This document shows positions 1-5,786 of a DNA stretch of 5,849 nt, in pieces. The notes beneath the pieces were generated by a model. The model was given only the letters and a program-made list of their open reading frames with translations. It did no database searches and was not told where the DNA came from. This DNA comes from RGIG3009 sp964470515 (GTDB lineage: Bacteria; Bacillota; Clostridia; Oscillospirales; Acutalibacteraceae): NCBI GenBank assembly GCA_964470515.1, contig CAYYDD010000077.1:1-5849 (forward strand), written 5' to 3'. Position 1 is the first letter of the stretch. Every line of letters begins with the position of its first letter. A program made the translations under genes and the position numbers.

Positions 1-19
1 CGGGCGAGCCGTCGTCGTG

Positions 20-67
20 CTACAGGATGGGTAACAGATCGCGCTCCTCCGGAGTCCTAGCCAGCAT
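20..67 (-). CDS. Possible 5' end of a divergent gene, or a 15-codon leader, stopped by TAG
   Basis: Reading leftward, an ATG at 67-65 is preceded by AAGGGAG about 9 bases upstream, a reasonable Shine-Dalgarno sequence, and gives MLARTPEERDLLPIL before a TAG at 22-20. The peptide looks protein-like. The same frame continues past the TAG to the window edge as HDDGSP, with G or C at every third codon position, so coding-like usage does not change at the stop. This may be the start of a divergent gene carrying a nonsense change or sequencing error, a short leader peptide, or chance. A rightward frame sharing the same third positions is also open to the stop at 89-91, but its product is Ser/Arg-rich and looks like antisense. 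I do not recognise the protein family. Confidence 0.25.
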   Translation of the reverse strand: MLARTPEERDLLPIL

Positions 68-106
68 AATCAGTGACTCCCTTTTGTAAAATCGGTTATC
101 GCGTTC

Positions 107-112
107 AGTTTA
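107..112 (-). promoter_or_regulatory. Candidate leftward extended -10 element
   Basis: On the minus strand, TGC-TAAACT matches an extended -10 (TGn then a TATAAT-like hexamer). No good -35 is visible at 16-18 bases. It would start transcription near position 100 and give a 5' leader of about 33 bases ahead of the ATG at 67. It is supported only by motif and position. Confidence 0.3.
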
Positions 113-214
113 GCACACACCCCCGAAAAAACACGGGGAGAAGCGGTTTCAGGTCGGACTTTTTTAACAAATCCGTGCTTTTTTGGAAAAAACAAGTTTT
201 TTTCATATTTTTCC

Positions 215-243
215 TTGAAACTTACCGAAAAATTGTGTAAAAT
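215..243 (+). promoter_or_regulatory. Sigma-A-type promoter of the CdaR/PucR-family regulator gene
   Basis: A -35 TTGAAA (215-220) and a -10 TAAAAT (238-243) are separated by exactly 17 bases, in an AT-rich stretch just upstream of the regulator gene. Transcription would start near 250 and leave an untranslated leader of about 58 bases. The rest of the roughly 240-base gap (68-307) holds A/T-rich sequence with no other gene that I can support. Confidence 0.7.
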
Positions 244-294
244 AGAAGTGTGTTTCTGTATAGACTCCCACACAACTTAGTAATTCTGACGAAT

Positions 295-300
295 GAGGAG
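295..300 (+). promoter_or_regulatory. Ribosome binding site that decides the regulator start
   Basis: GAGGAG lies 7 bases before the ATG at 308. An upstream in-frame ATG at 293 overlaps this Shine-Dalgarno sequence and has none of its own, so 308 is the better start. Confidence 0.7.
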
Positions 301-307
301 AATAGAT

Positions 308-1393
308 ATGCCGAATCGTTTGTTCTTAGGAATGGTCAATCAAATGAAGGAGGTCATCGACCGCACCATCGGCGTGGTGGATGATACGTTTGCGGTGCTT
401 GCGTGCAGCGATCTCAGCTGCGTGGGCGAGATCCGCGAGGAGCTGTCAGAGGCAACGTTCAGCACGCAGGACTCCTTTGTGCTGGGCGGGTACACCTACC
501 GTGCGTTCGGCCCGCGCCCGCACGGGGATTATCTCGTGTTCGTTGAGGGCGAGGACGAGCAGGCGGAGAAGTATGCGTCCCTGATGGCGATCTCCTTGGC
601 CAATGCCAAACAGTATTATGATGAAAAGTACGACCGGGGCAATTTTGTCAAGAACATCATTCTGGACAATATCCTGCCCGGTGATATTTACTTAAAGGCC
701 CGTGAGCTGCACTTCAACGGCGATGCGACCCGTGTGGTGTTGCTGGTGCATCTGCACGCGCAGACGGAGATCTCTGCGTTCGACGTCATCCAGAACCTGT
801 TCCCCGAAAAGAACCGCGATTTCGTTATCAACATCAATGAGACGGATATCGCCGTGGTCAAGGAGCTACGCACCCGCGTGGAGTCCCGTGATCTGGAGAA
901 GCTCGCGCAGTCCATTGCCGACACGCTGGGCAGCGAGTTCTACACGCCCGTGAGCGTGGGTATCGGCACGCCGGTGGAGGGTATCAAGGAGCTGGCGCGC
1001 TCGTTCAAGGAGGCGCAGATCTCGCTGGAGGTCGGCAAGGTGTTCGACACCGAGAAGACCATCGTCAGCTACGATCATCTGGGCATCGCGCGTCTGATCT
1101 ATCAGTTGCCTACCACGCTGTGCGATATGTTCCTGCGCGAGGTCTTCAAGACCGGCTCAATGGATTCGCTGGATCAGGAAACGCTGTTCACCATTCAGCG
1201 TTTCTTTGAGAATAACCTGAACGTATCCGAAACGTCGCGCCGTCTGTTCGTGCACCGCAACACGCTGGTGTACCGTCTGGAAAAGATCAAGCGCCTGACC
1301 GGTCTCGATCTGCGCGAGTTCGACGACGCTATCGTCTTTAAGGTGGCGATGATGGTCAAGAAGTACCTTACCGCTGACCCGGTGAAGTATTGA
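308..1393 (+). CDS. CdaR/PucR-family transcriptional regulator
   Basis: A 361-residue predicted DNA-binding regulator. The C-terminal part (about 298-355) is a PucR/CdaR-type helix-turn-helix: it contains NNLNVSETSRRLFVHRNTL, then VYRLEKIKRLTGLDLREFDDA, the usual signature of this family (HTH_30). The middle part (about 140-265) resembles the degenerate GGDEF-like domain of CdaR proteins, with VSVGIGTPVEGIKELARSF followed by a helix with EAQISLEVG. The first 110 residues are a less conserved, presumably sensory region, and no transmembrane segment or signal peptide is seen, so it should act in the cytoplasm. CdaR itself responds to sugar diacids, but the ligand here cannot be read from sequence. 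The gene has its own promoter and lies 107 bases upstream of ftsE on the same strand, so control of the cell-wall operon is an attractive inference and is not demonstrated. The start at 308 was chosen for its Shine-Dalgarno sequence. Confidence 0.88.
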   Translation: MPNRLFLGMVNQMKEVIDRTIGVVDDTFAVLACSDLSCVGEIREELSEATFSTQDSFVLGGYTYRAFGPRPHGDYLVFVEGEDEQAEKYASLMAISLANAKQYYDEKYDRGNFVKNIILDNILPGDIYLKARELHFNGDATRVVLLVHLHAQTEISAFDVIQNLFPEKNRDFVININETDIAVVKELRTRVESRDLEKLAQSIADTLGSEFYTPVSVGIGTPVEGIKELARSFKEAQISLEVGKVFDTEKTIVSYDHLGIARLIYQLPTTLCDMFLREVFKTGSMDSLDQETLFTIQRFFENNLNVSETSRRLFVHRNTLVYRLEKIKRLTGLDLREFDDAIVFKVAMMVKKYLTADPVKY

Positions 1394-1417
1394 TCGGGAA
1401 TTACCAATATGTGCGGG

Positions 1418-1446
1418 TTGCTGAGGGGCCGCGGATGTGTTAAAAT
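1418..1446 (+). promoter_or_regulatory. Extended -10 promoter of the ftsEX operon
   Basis: A -10 TAAAAT (1441-1446) is preceded by TGT (1438-1440), giving an extended -10. A partial -35 TTGCTG (1418-1423) sits exactly 17 bases upstream. The predicted start of transcription is near 1452-1454, at the base of the 1453-1474 hairpin. This gives ftsEX a promoter separate from that of the regulator gene. Confidence 0.6.
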
Positions 1447-1452
1447 AGTGAT

Positions 1453-1474
1453 GCGCCGTCCGACAGGACGGCGC
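1453..1474 (+). other. Perfect 9-bp hairpin at the predicted 5' end of the ftsEX mRNA
   Basis: GCGCCGTCC (1453-1461) and GGACGGCGC (1466-1474) form a perfect 9-bp stem with a GACA loop. The sequence after it is AAACTACGAG and not a T-run, so it does not look like an intrinsic terminator for the upstream regulator gene. It begins within a base or two of the predicted transcription start, so it would form a 5'-terminal stem-loop on the ftsEX transcript. Such structures can stabilise mRNA. A protein-binding operator is an alternative. Confidence 0.6.
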
Positions 1475-1484
1475 AAACTACGAG

Positions 1485-1493
1485 AAGGAGGTG
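1485..1493 (+). promoter_or_regulatory. Strong ribosome binding site supporting the TTG start of ftsE
   Basis: AAGGAGGTG is a near-perfect anti-16S match. Its core ends 9 bases before a TTG codon at 1501. The conserved FtsE N-terminus (IEFRDVHKSY) begins directly after that codon, so TTG is the likely initiator. Confidence 0.8.
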
Positions 1494-1500
1494 TGCTCTG

Positions 1501-2190
1501 TTGATCGAATTCCGGGACGTACATAAATCCTATGAAACGGGAGTCGAGGCCCTGAAGGGCGTGGATATCAAGATCGACGACGGTGAGTTCGTCTTTATCG
1601 TGGGCGCGTCGGGTGCCGGTAAAAGTACGTTTATGAAGCTCATCACCCGTGAAGAGGCGGCGACCTCCGGCGAAGTCATCGTGAGCAACTTTAAGCTGTC
1701 TAAGCTGAAACGGAGGCAGATCCCGTATCTGCGCCGTTCGATGGGCATCGTGTTTCAGGATTTCCGCCTGATAAACACGATGACTGTGTTTGATAACGTG
1801 GCGTTTGCTATGCGCGTGGTGGGTGCCTCGCATCGCGAGATCCGCCGCCGTGTACCGTATATTCTGGGTCTGGTGGGTCTGCAGCACAAGTCCAAGAACT
1901 ACCCTCCGGAGCTGTCCGGCGGCGAGCAGCAGCGTGTGGGTCTGGCCCGTGCGCTGGTCAATAACCCGTCGCTCATCATTGCCGACGAGCCGACCGGCAA
2001 CATTGACCCCAAGCTGTCGGAGGAGATTATGGAGCTGCTGGTGGAGATCAACCGCCGCGGCACAACCGTGCTGGTGGTCACGCACGACCTGGAGCTTGTG
2101 AAGAAGTTTGACCGCCGTGTCATCCGTATTGACGACGGTCTGGTAGAATCGGATACTAAGGAACCGGAGGTGGAGATCAGTGCGATTTAA
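1501..2190 (+). CDS. ftsE: Cell division ATP-binding protein FtsE
   Basis: A 229-residue cytoplasmic ATPase of the FtsEX complex, at the usual family length. All ABC motifs are intact: Walker A GASGAGKS (35-42), Q-loop Gln86 in VFQDF, signature LSGGEQQR (138-145), Walker B LIIADEP with catalytic Glu163, the D-loop region around GNIDP, and H-loop His195 in VTHD. The start RDVHKSYETGVEALKGV and the stretch FQDFRLINTMTVFDNVAF are typical of FtsE rather than LolD/MacB. ATP binding and hydrolysis would drive FtsX movements that switch on an extracellular peptidoglycan hydrolase during division or elongation. It starts at TTG with a strong Shine-Dalgarno sequence and overlaps ftsX by 11 bases, which suggests coupled translation. 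The identity is supported both by sequence and by the adjacent ftsX. Confidence 0.97.
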   Translation: MIEFRDVHKSYETGVEALKGVDIKIDDGEFVFIVGASGAGKSTFMKLITREEAATSGEVIVSNFKLSKLKRRQIPYLRRSMGIVFQDFRLINTMTVFDNVAFAMRVVGASHREIRRRVPYILGLVGLQHKSKNYPPELSGGEQQRVGLARALVNNPSLIIADEPTGNIDPKLSEEIMELLVEINRRGTTVLVVTHDLELVKKFDRRVIRIDDGLVESDTKEPEVEISAI

Positions 2191-3085
2191 CACGTTCCGC
2201 TTCCTCGTGCGCGAGGGTGTTCGCGGTCTGGCGAAAAACTGGTTTATGTCGGTCGCCTCGGTGCTGGTGCTGGTATCCTGTCTGCTCATCACAGGTTGTG
2301 CGTATCTGGTGCTGGAAAACATCGACCACGGTATGCAATGGGCCTACCAGCAGAACGTGGTGGCGGTGTATGCCGATCCCGGCAGCACGGATGAAGAGCT
2401 TGCCACGCTGGAGTCGGAGCTGAAGGCTATCCCGAACGTGGTGGAAGTAGTCTTCAAATCCAACGAAGACCTGCTGGAGGAGTACCGCGACGAATACGGC
2501 TCTCTGTTTGACGATCTGGAGAAGGACAATCCCCTGCCGGATTCCTACATCGTGCATTTTGAGGATCTGACGCTGTTTAATCAGACGGTCACCAAGATCG
2601 CCAAGCTGAACACGGTGGAATCCGTGGAATACGACGAGCATCTGGCAGAGATGATGGTGCAGATCCGCACGGTGGTGCTCACTGTGGGCGGATGGGTCAT
2701 CGGGCTGCTGCTACTGGTATCGCTGTTCATCATTTCCAATACCATTAAGCTGACGGTGTACAGCCGCCGCCGAGAGATCTTTATTATGCGCTCGGTGGGT
2801 GCTACGCAGTGGTTTATCCGCTTCCCCTTTATGGTGGAGGGCGTGATCTTAGGCGGCCTTGCCGGCAGCGTGGCGTATTGGCTTGTCTGGGGTCTGTATC
2901 AGATCCTCGGCAGCACCGGCGTGCTGGATTTCGGCAGCACGTTCACCCTCATCTCGTTTACGATGGTCTGGTGGCAGTTGCTGGTGGGTTTCCTCGCCGG
3001 CGGTGTCGTGACGGGCGTGATGGGCAGTGTGATCTCCATTTCCCGTTATTTGAAGGAGCAGAGTGACAAAGTGTTTGAAACGTAA
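2180..3085 (+). CDS. ftsX: Cell division ABC transporter permease-like protein FtsX
   Basis: A 301-residue integral membrane partner of FtsE. Four hydrophobic segments are visible: about 23-45, 163-186, 214-239 and 261-287. Between the first two lies a large extracellular domain (about 46-162) rich in acidic residues, the part that in FtsX proteins contacts the coiled coil of the hydrolase. The N-terminal RFNTFRFLVREGVRGLAKN and the conserved cytoplasmic stretch NTIKLTVYSRRREIFIMRSVGAT (187-209) are hallmarks of FtsX. It belongs to the type VII (mechanotransmission) ABC group and is not expected to transport a solute. The GTG start at 2180 lies inside the end of ftsE, with GGAGG 9 bases upstream. 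The M23 gene's Shine-Dalgarno sequence overlaps its stop codon, which fits tight operon packing. Confidence 0.96.
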   Translation: MRFNTFRFLVREGVRGLAKNWFMSVASVLVLVSCLLITGCAYLVLENIDHGMQWAYQQNVVAVYADPGSTDEELATLESELKAIPNVVEVVFKSNEDLLEEYRDEYGSLFDDLEKDNPLPDSYIVHFEDLTLFNQTVTKIAKLNTVESVEYDEHLAEMMVQIRTVVLTVGGWVIGLLLLVSLFIISNTIKLTVYSRRREIFIMRSVGATQWFIRFPFMVEGVILGGLAGSVAYWLVWGLYQILGSTGVLDFGSTFTLISFTMVWWQLLVGFLAGGVVTGVMGSVISISRYLKEQSDKVFET

Positions 3086-3095
3086 GGAGCAAGAT

Positions 3096-4310
3096 ATGAA
3101 AGGAACGACACGCCTATGCGCACTGCTGTGCGTGCTGATCCTCTTGGTGACACCGTTGTTTTCTATGCCGGTCAGCGCGGACGAGGTGTCTGACAAGAGA
3201 GATGAACTGGCAGAACTGAAAAAAGAGCAAGAAGAGCTGGAAAAAGAGATCGGCAAGCTGGATGACAGCATCGAGAGCCAGCAAAAGAAAGTGAATAACC
3301 TGTGGGCACAGGTGTCTAATCTGGAAAAGCAGATTGACGGTTATCGTGCGCAGATCGACGCGCTGGATAAGCAGATCGCCGAGCAGGAAAAGCGCATCAC
3401 GGAGCTGAATAATGAGATTGCCGCCAAGGAAGTGGAGCTGGAGGAGATCATGACACAGCTCAAGAAGCGTCTGCGTGCTATCGGTAAAACGGGCAACTAT
3501 TCGTCGTTGCAGCTGTTTTTCAACGCGGAAAGCTATGAGGATTATCTCCTCAAGAGCAAAATTATGGAAAGCATTGCCGATTATGATCAGGGCTTGATCG
3601 ATGCGGCCGAGGCGGATAAGAAAGCCATTGAGGATGACCGTGCGGAGGTCGAGGCCAAAAAGGCCGAGACCGAGGCGGAAAAGAAGGAAGCAGAAAGCGC
3701 GAAAGCCGCACTGGATTCCCAGTACGAAAAGTATGACGATACATACACGGCGGCGCGCAATACGCAGATCGAGCTGGAACAGAAGCTGGGTACGTACGAG
3801 AAAAAGCTGGCTCAGATCAAAAAAGCGGAGGACGAGCTCGACCGCGAGATCGAGGCTCTGCTGAACGGCACACCGACCACCGATACCTACGGCGGCTCGA
3901 TGTACTGGCCGGCTCCCGCGCTGACTACTATTTCCTCGCCGTTCGGCAACCGCAGTATGGGCTGGCACGGCGGTGTGGATCTGTGGGGCCCCGGCTGTCT
4001 GGGCAAGCCGATCTACGCGGCGGCCTCGGGCACCGTCATCAAGGCGCAGGAGATGCATTACAGCTACGGTAATTTCGTGATGATCGATCACGGCTTGGAT
4101 TCCAAGGGTCGCCGTATCGTCACGCTGTACGCGCATATGCGGTATGCGCCGTCCGTATCGGTCGGCCAGCAGGTCACCGGCGGCGTGACGCAGCTCGGCG
4201 TGGTGGGTAACACCGGTAATTCCTACGGTGCGCACCTGCATTTTGAGGTACGTGTGAACAACACGCGCGTTGACCCGATCGGTAACGGGTATATTGTGAA
4301 ACCAAAGTAA
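3096..4310 (+). CDS. Secreted coiled-coil M23 peptidoglycan endopeptidase, probable FtsEX-activated hydrolase
   Basis: A 404-residue exported murein hydrolase. Residues 1-28 form a signal peptide ending in VSA, with likely cleavage before Asp29. Residues about 30-120 and 165-260 are long charged coiled coils (repeated ELKKEQEELEKEI-type heptads). The segment between them (LRAIGKTGNYSSLQLFF..., about 126-165) resembles the helical element that carries the regulatory coil in EnvC/PcsB-type FtsEX partners. The C-terminal LytM/M23 domain (about 280-400) has every catalytic residue: His291 and Asp295 in HGGVD, His347 in YAH, and His380/His382 in HLHFEV. It should therefore be a zinc metallopeptidase that cuts peptide cross-links, unlike EnvC, which is degenerate and only activates amidases. 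ATG 3096 is preferred over GTG 3063 because AAGGAG (3084-3089) lies 6 bases upstream and the signal peptide starts properly there. Position after ftsX supports control by FtsEX. Confidence 0.93.
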   Translation: MKGTTRLCALLCVLILLVTPLFSMPVSADEVSDKRDELAELKKEQEELEKEIGKLDDSIESQQKKVNNLWAQVSNLEKQIDGYRAQIDALDKQIAEQEKRITELNNEIAAKEVELEEIMTQLKKRLRAIGKTGNYSSLQLFFNAESYEDYLLKSKIMESIADYDQGLIDAAEADKKAIEDDRAEVEAKKAETEAEKKEAESAKAALDSQYEKYDDTYTAARNTQIELEQKLGTYEKKLAQIKKAEDELDREIEALLNGTPTTDTYGGSMYWPAPALTTISSPFGNRSMGWHGGVDLWGPGCLGKPIYAAASGTVIKAQEMHYSYGNFVMIDHGLDSKGRRIVTLYAHMRYAPSVSVGQQVTGGVTQLGVVGNTGNSYGAHLHFEVRVNNTRVDPIGNGYIVKPK

Positions 4311-4320
4311 TCAAGTTAAT

Positions 4321-4326
4321 GAGGTG
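4321..4326 (+). promoter_or_regulatory. Ribosome binding site of the S41 gene
   Basis: GAGGTG lies 7 bases before the ATG at 4334. The gap from the M23 stop codon is only 23 bases and no promoter is visible in it, so the gene is most likely co-transcribed from the ftsEX promoter. Confidence 0.55.
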
Positions 4327-4333
4327 AGGGAGT

Positions 4334-5587
4334 ATGAATCGCAAGGTTTCGCTGGGTGTAGCGATCACCGTTGTCATTTTAGCGGTGGCGCTGACGATCT
4401 CGGCCACGATGATGCTGGCCATGCGGCATTTTAGCTCCCTCGTCAGTGACGTGGGTCAGCGGCAGGCGATGTATGACTATCTGGATGAGATCGACACCGC
4501 CGCCCGCGGCCAGTATACCATCGACGAAGAGGTGCTGCGCACGGCGTTGGCGCAGGGCTATCTGGAGGGTCTTAACGATCCGTACGCGGCCTATTTGTCG
4601 GCGGCCGAGTACAAGGAAGTGCAAAGCGAGCTTGCGGGCAACCGCACCGGCTTCGGCTTGCAGCTCATCGTGTCGGATGCGAACGAGCTGGTTGTTTCCT
4701 ACGTGGCGGAGAACTCCCCCGCGGCGTTGTCCGGTATCAAGGAGGGCGACATTGTCACCGCGCTGGATGAAACGGCGGTAACGGGTGCGTCCTATACCGG
4801 CGTGACGGGTCGTCTGAGCAGTGCGAATAAGCTGATGCTTACCGTCAAGCAAAACGGTACGGAATCTACCATGGAGCTGACGGCGAACACCTACACGAAC
4901 GTCAGTGCGGAGGGTCGCATCGTGTACGATACGGTGGGCTATATCCGTATCCGCTCGTTCAACAGCCTCACGGCTTTGCAGTTCAAGAGCTTGTATAACG
5001 AGCTGACGAAGCAGGGTGCCTTATATTTTATCTTTGATGTGCGGAACAATGAGGGCGGCAGTCTGGAGGCTGTGCAGGAGATATTAGGCTATCTGTTGCC
5101 CAGCGGCCCATACGTGAATTGTGCGAAAAAAGCCGGTACGGAGGCGTTTACCGCCTCCGATCCGTATGAAATGACCGCTCCCACGGTCACGCTGGTCAAC
5201 GGCAGCACCACGGGTGAGGCGGAACTGTTTGCGGGCGTGTTGCAGGATCTGTCCAAAACGCGGTTGGTCGGCACCAGTACGGCGGGCAAGGCCGTGGTGC
5301 AGGAGTATTTCTCGCTGGCATCCGATAAGGCGGCTGTAAAGCTGACGACCGGCACGCTCACGCTGATCCAGAGCGGTACAAGCTGGCAGGATACGGGCCT
5401 GATACCGAATCAGACGGCGGATATGTCGTACAGCAAGATGCTCAAATTTGATCTGCTGACCGACGAGGAGGACGATCAGCTGCAGGCCGCGATCACGCTG
5501 GTGAAGTCCAGCCAGTCAGCGGGGCTTGCGAACAGCGTGACGACCACAACGACCCCCGCAGCTACTACCACAACAACAGCGGAATAA
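4334..5587 (+). CDS. S41 (CtpA/CtpB-like) family protein, apparently lacking the catalytic serine
   Basis: A 417-residue membrane-anchored protein with the normal C-terminal-processing-peptidase architecture. An N-terminal hydrophobic anchor (about 6-30) is followed by an S41A-type N-terminal helical region ending in GYLEGLNDPYAAYLSAAEY (about 75-93), a PDZ domain (about 104-175, GFGLQL... SPAALSGIKEGDIV), and the S41 core with FDVRNNEGGSL (234-244). Active proteases use a Ser-Lys dyad with a helper Gln. Here Lys319 and Gln323 are present in TAGKAVVQ, but the expected Ser 25 residues before the Lys is Gly294 (NGSTTGEAELFAGVLQD). The protein ends in a Thr-rich tail (403-415). Its place after ftsEX and the M23 gene matches the known ftsEX-ctpB linkage. 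Family membership is secure. Proteolytic activity is doubtful, and a scaffolding or inhibitory role on the outer membrane face is inferred. Confidence 0.92.
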   Translation: MNRKVSLGVAITVVILAVALTISATMMLAMRHFSSLVSDVGQRQAMYDYLDEIDTAARGQYTIDEEVLRTALAQGYLEGLNDPYAAYLSAAEYKEVQSELAGNRTGFGLQLIVSDANELVVSYVAENSPAALSGIKEGDIVTALDETAVTGASYTGVTGRLSSANKLMLTVKQNGTESTMELTANTYTNVSAEGRIVYDTVGYIRIRSFNSLTALQFKSLYNELTKQGALYFIFDVRNNEGGSLEAVQEILGYLLPSGPYVNCAKKAGTEAFTASDPYEMTAPTVTLVNGSTTGEAELFAGVLQDLSKTRLVGTSTAGKAVVQEYFSLASDKAAVKLTTGTLTLIQSGTSWQDTGLIPNQTADMSYSKMLKFDLLTDEEDDQLQAAITLVKSSQSAGLANSVTTTTTPAATTTTTAE

Positions 5588-5591
5588 CACG

Positions 5592-5623
5592 AGGACGGAT
5601 GCATCGCATCCGTCCTTTCGTTT
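5592..5623 (+). terminator. Rho-independent terminator of the ftsEX operon
   Basis: AGGACGGATGC (5592-5602) and GCATCCGTCCT (5606-5616) form a perfect 11-bp stem with an ATC loop, followed by TTCGTTT. It begins 5 bases after the S41 stop codon, so it should end the operon transcript. Confidence 0.88.
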
Positions 5624-5657
5624 ATAACAAAAAGACAGACGGAAATAAGGCAATGTC

Positions 5658-5672
5658 CTTAACGGAGTTAAG
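5658..5672. other. Small inverted repeat between the two terminators
   Basis: CTTAAC (5658-5663) and GTTAAG (5667-5672) are perfect inverted arms around GGA. The stem is short and AT-rich, so a weak protein-binding site is as likely as an RNA structure. No gene is seen between 5624 and 5674. Confidence 0.25.
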
Positions 5673-5674
5673 TA

Positions 5675-5710
5675 AAAGAGACCGTCAACAAACTTGTTGA
5701 CGGTCTCTTT
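5675..5710. terminator. Long bidirectional intrinsic terminator between convergent genes
   Basis: A perfect 16-bp stem (5675-5690 with 5695-5710) closes a 4-base loop. The arms contain GAGACCGTCAACA and TGTTGACGGTCTC. On the plus strand the stem ends in TTT followed by GTTATGTTAT. On the minus strand it ends in a T-run continuing to TTTTACTT. It can stop transcription from either side, mainly the leftward HNH-type gene that ends at 5787, and it backs up the operon terminator. Confidence 0.85.
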
Positions 5711-5727
5711 GTTATGTTATAGTGGGT

Positions 5728-5743
5728 TTGGGCTACTGCCCAA
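5728..5743. other. Hairpin downstream of the leftward HNH-type gene
   Basis: TTGGGC (5728-5733) and GCCCAA (5738-5743) pair around a 4-base loop TACT. There is no adjacent T-run. It lies between the stop codon of the leftward gene and its probable terminator, so it would be in that gene's 3' untranslated region. Confidence 0.45.
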
Positions 5744-5745
5744 CT

Positions 5746-5765
5746 GCATTTGTACATACAAATGC
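5746..5765. other. Second hairpin downstream of the leftward HNH-type gene
   Basis: GCATTTGT (5746-5753) and ACAAATGC (5758-5765) form an 8-bp stem with an ACAT loop. It is separated from the 5728-5743 hairpin by only two bases. The two stand in tandem in the 3' region of the leftward gene. Their function is unknown. Confidence 0.5.
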
Positions 5766-5786
5766 GATGCGGGTTCTTCTCGTCGG

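Noticed and set aside
121..138. CCCCG/CGGGG inverted repeat as a terminator
   Set aside because: The stem is only 5 bp with an 8-base loop and no T-run follows on either strand.
70..273. 67-codon leftward open frame across the regulator's promoter region
   Set aside because: It covers the AT-rich control region including the TTGAAA/TAAAAT promoter, its product (Lys/Phe-rich, no recognisable domain) looks random, and I see no convincing ribosome binding site.
1453..1474. Reading this hairpin as the terminator of the regulator gene
   Set aside because: It lacks a T-run and lies downstream of the best ftsEX promoter candidate, so terminating there would block the operon's own transcript.
1195..2322. 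375-codon leftward open frame opposite the end of the regulator gene and ftsE
   Set aside because: It is the antisense shadow of ftsE and its flanks, rich in Arg, His, Gln and Thr. FtsE on the other strand has all ABC motifs intact.
3114..4241. 375-codon leftward open frame opposite the M23 gene
   Set aside because: It mirrors the coiled-coil coding sequence (Leu/Ile/Phe-rich from antisense Glu/Lys codons). The M23 frame has a signal peptide and complete catalytic motifs.
5538..5578. ACC/ACA-rich stretch as a tandem repeat or phase-variable tract
   Set aside because: The Thr codons are mixed (ACG, ACC, ACA, ACT) and no unit repeats exactly; it is best read as a low-complexity Thr-rich protein tail.
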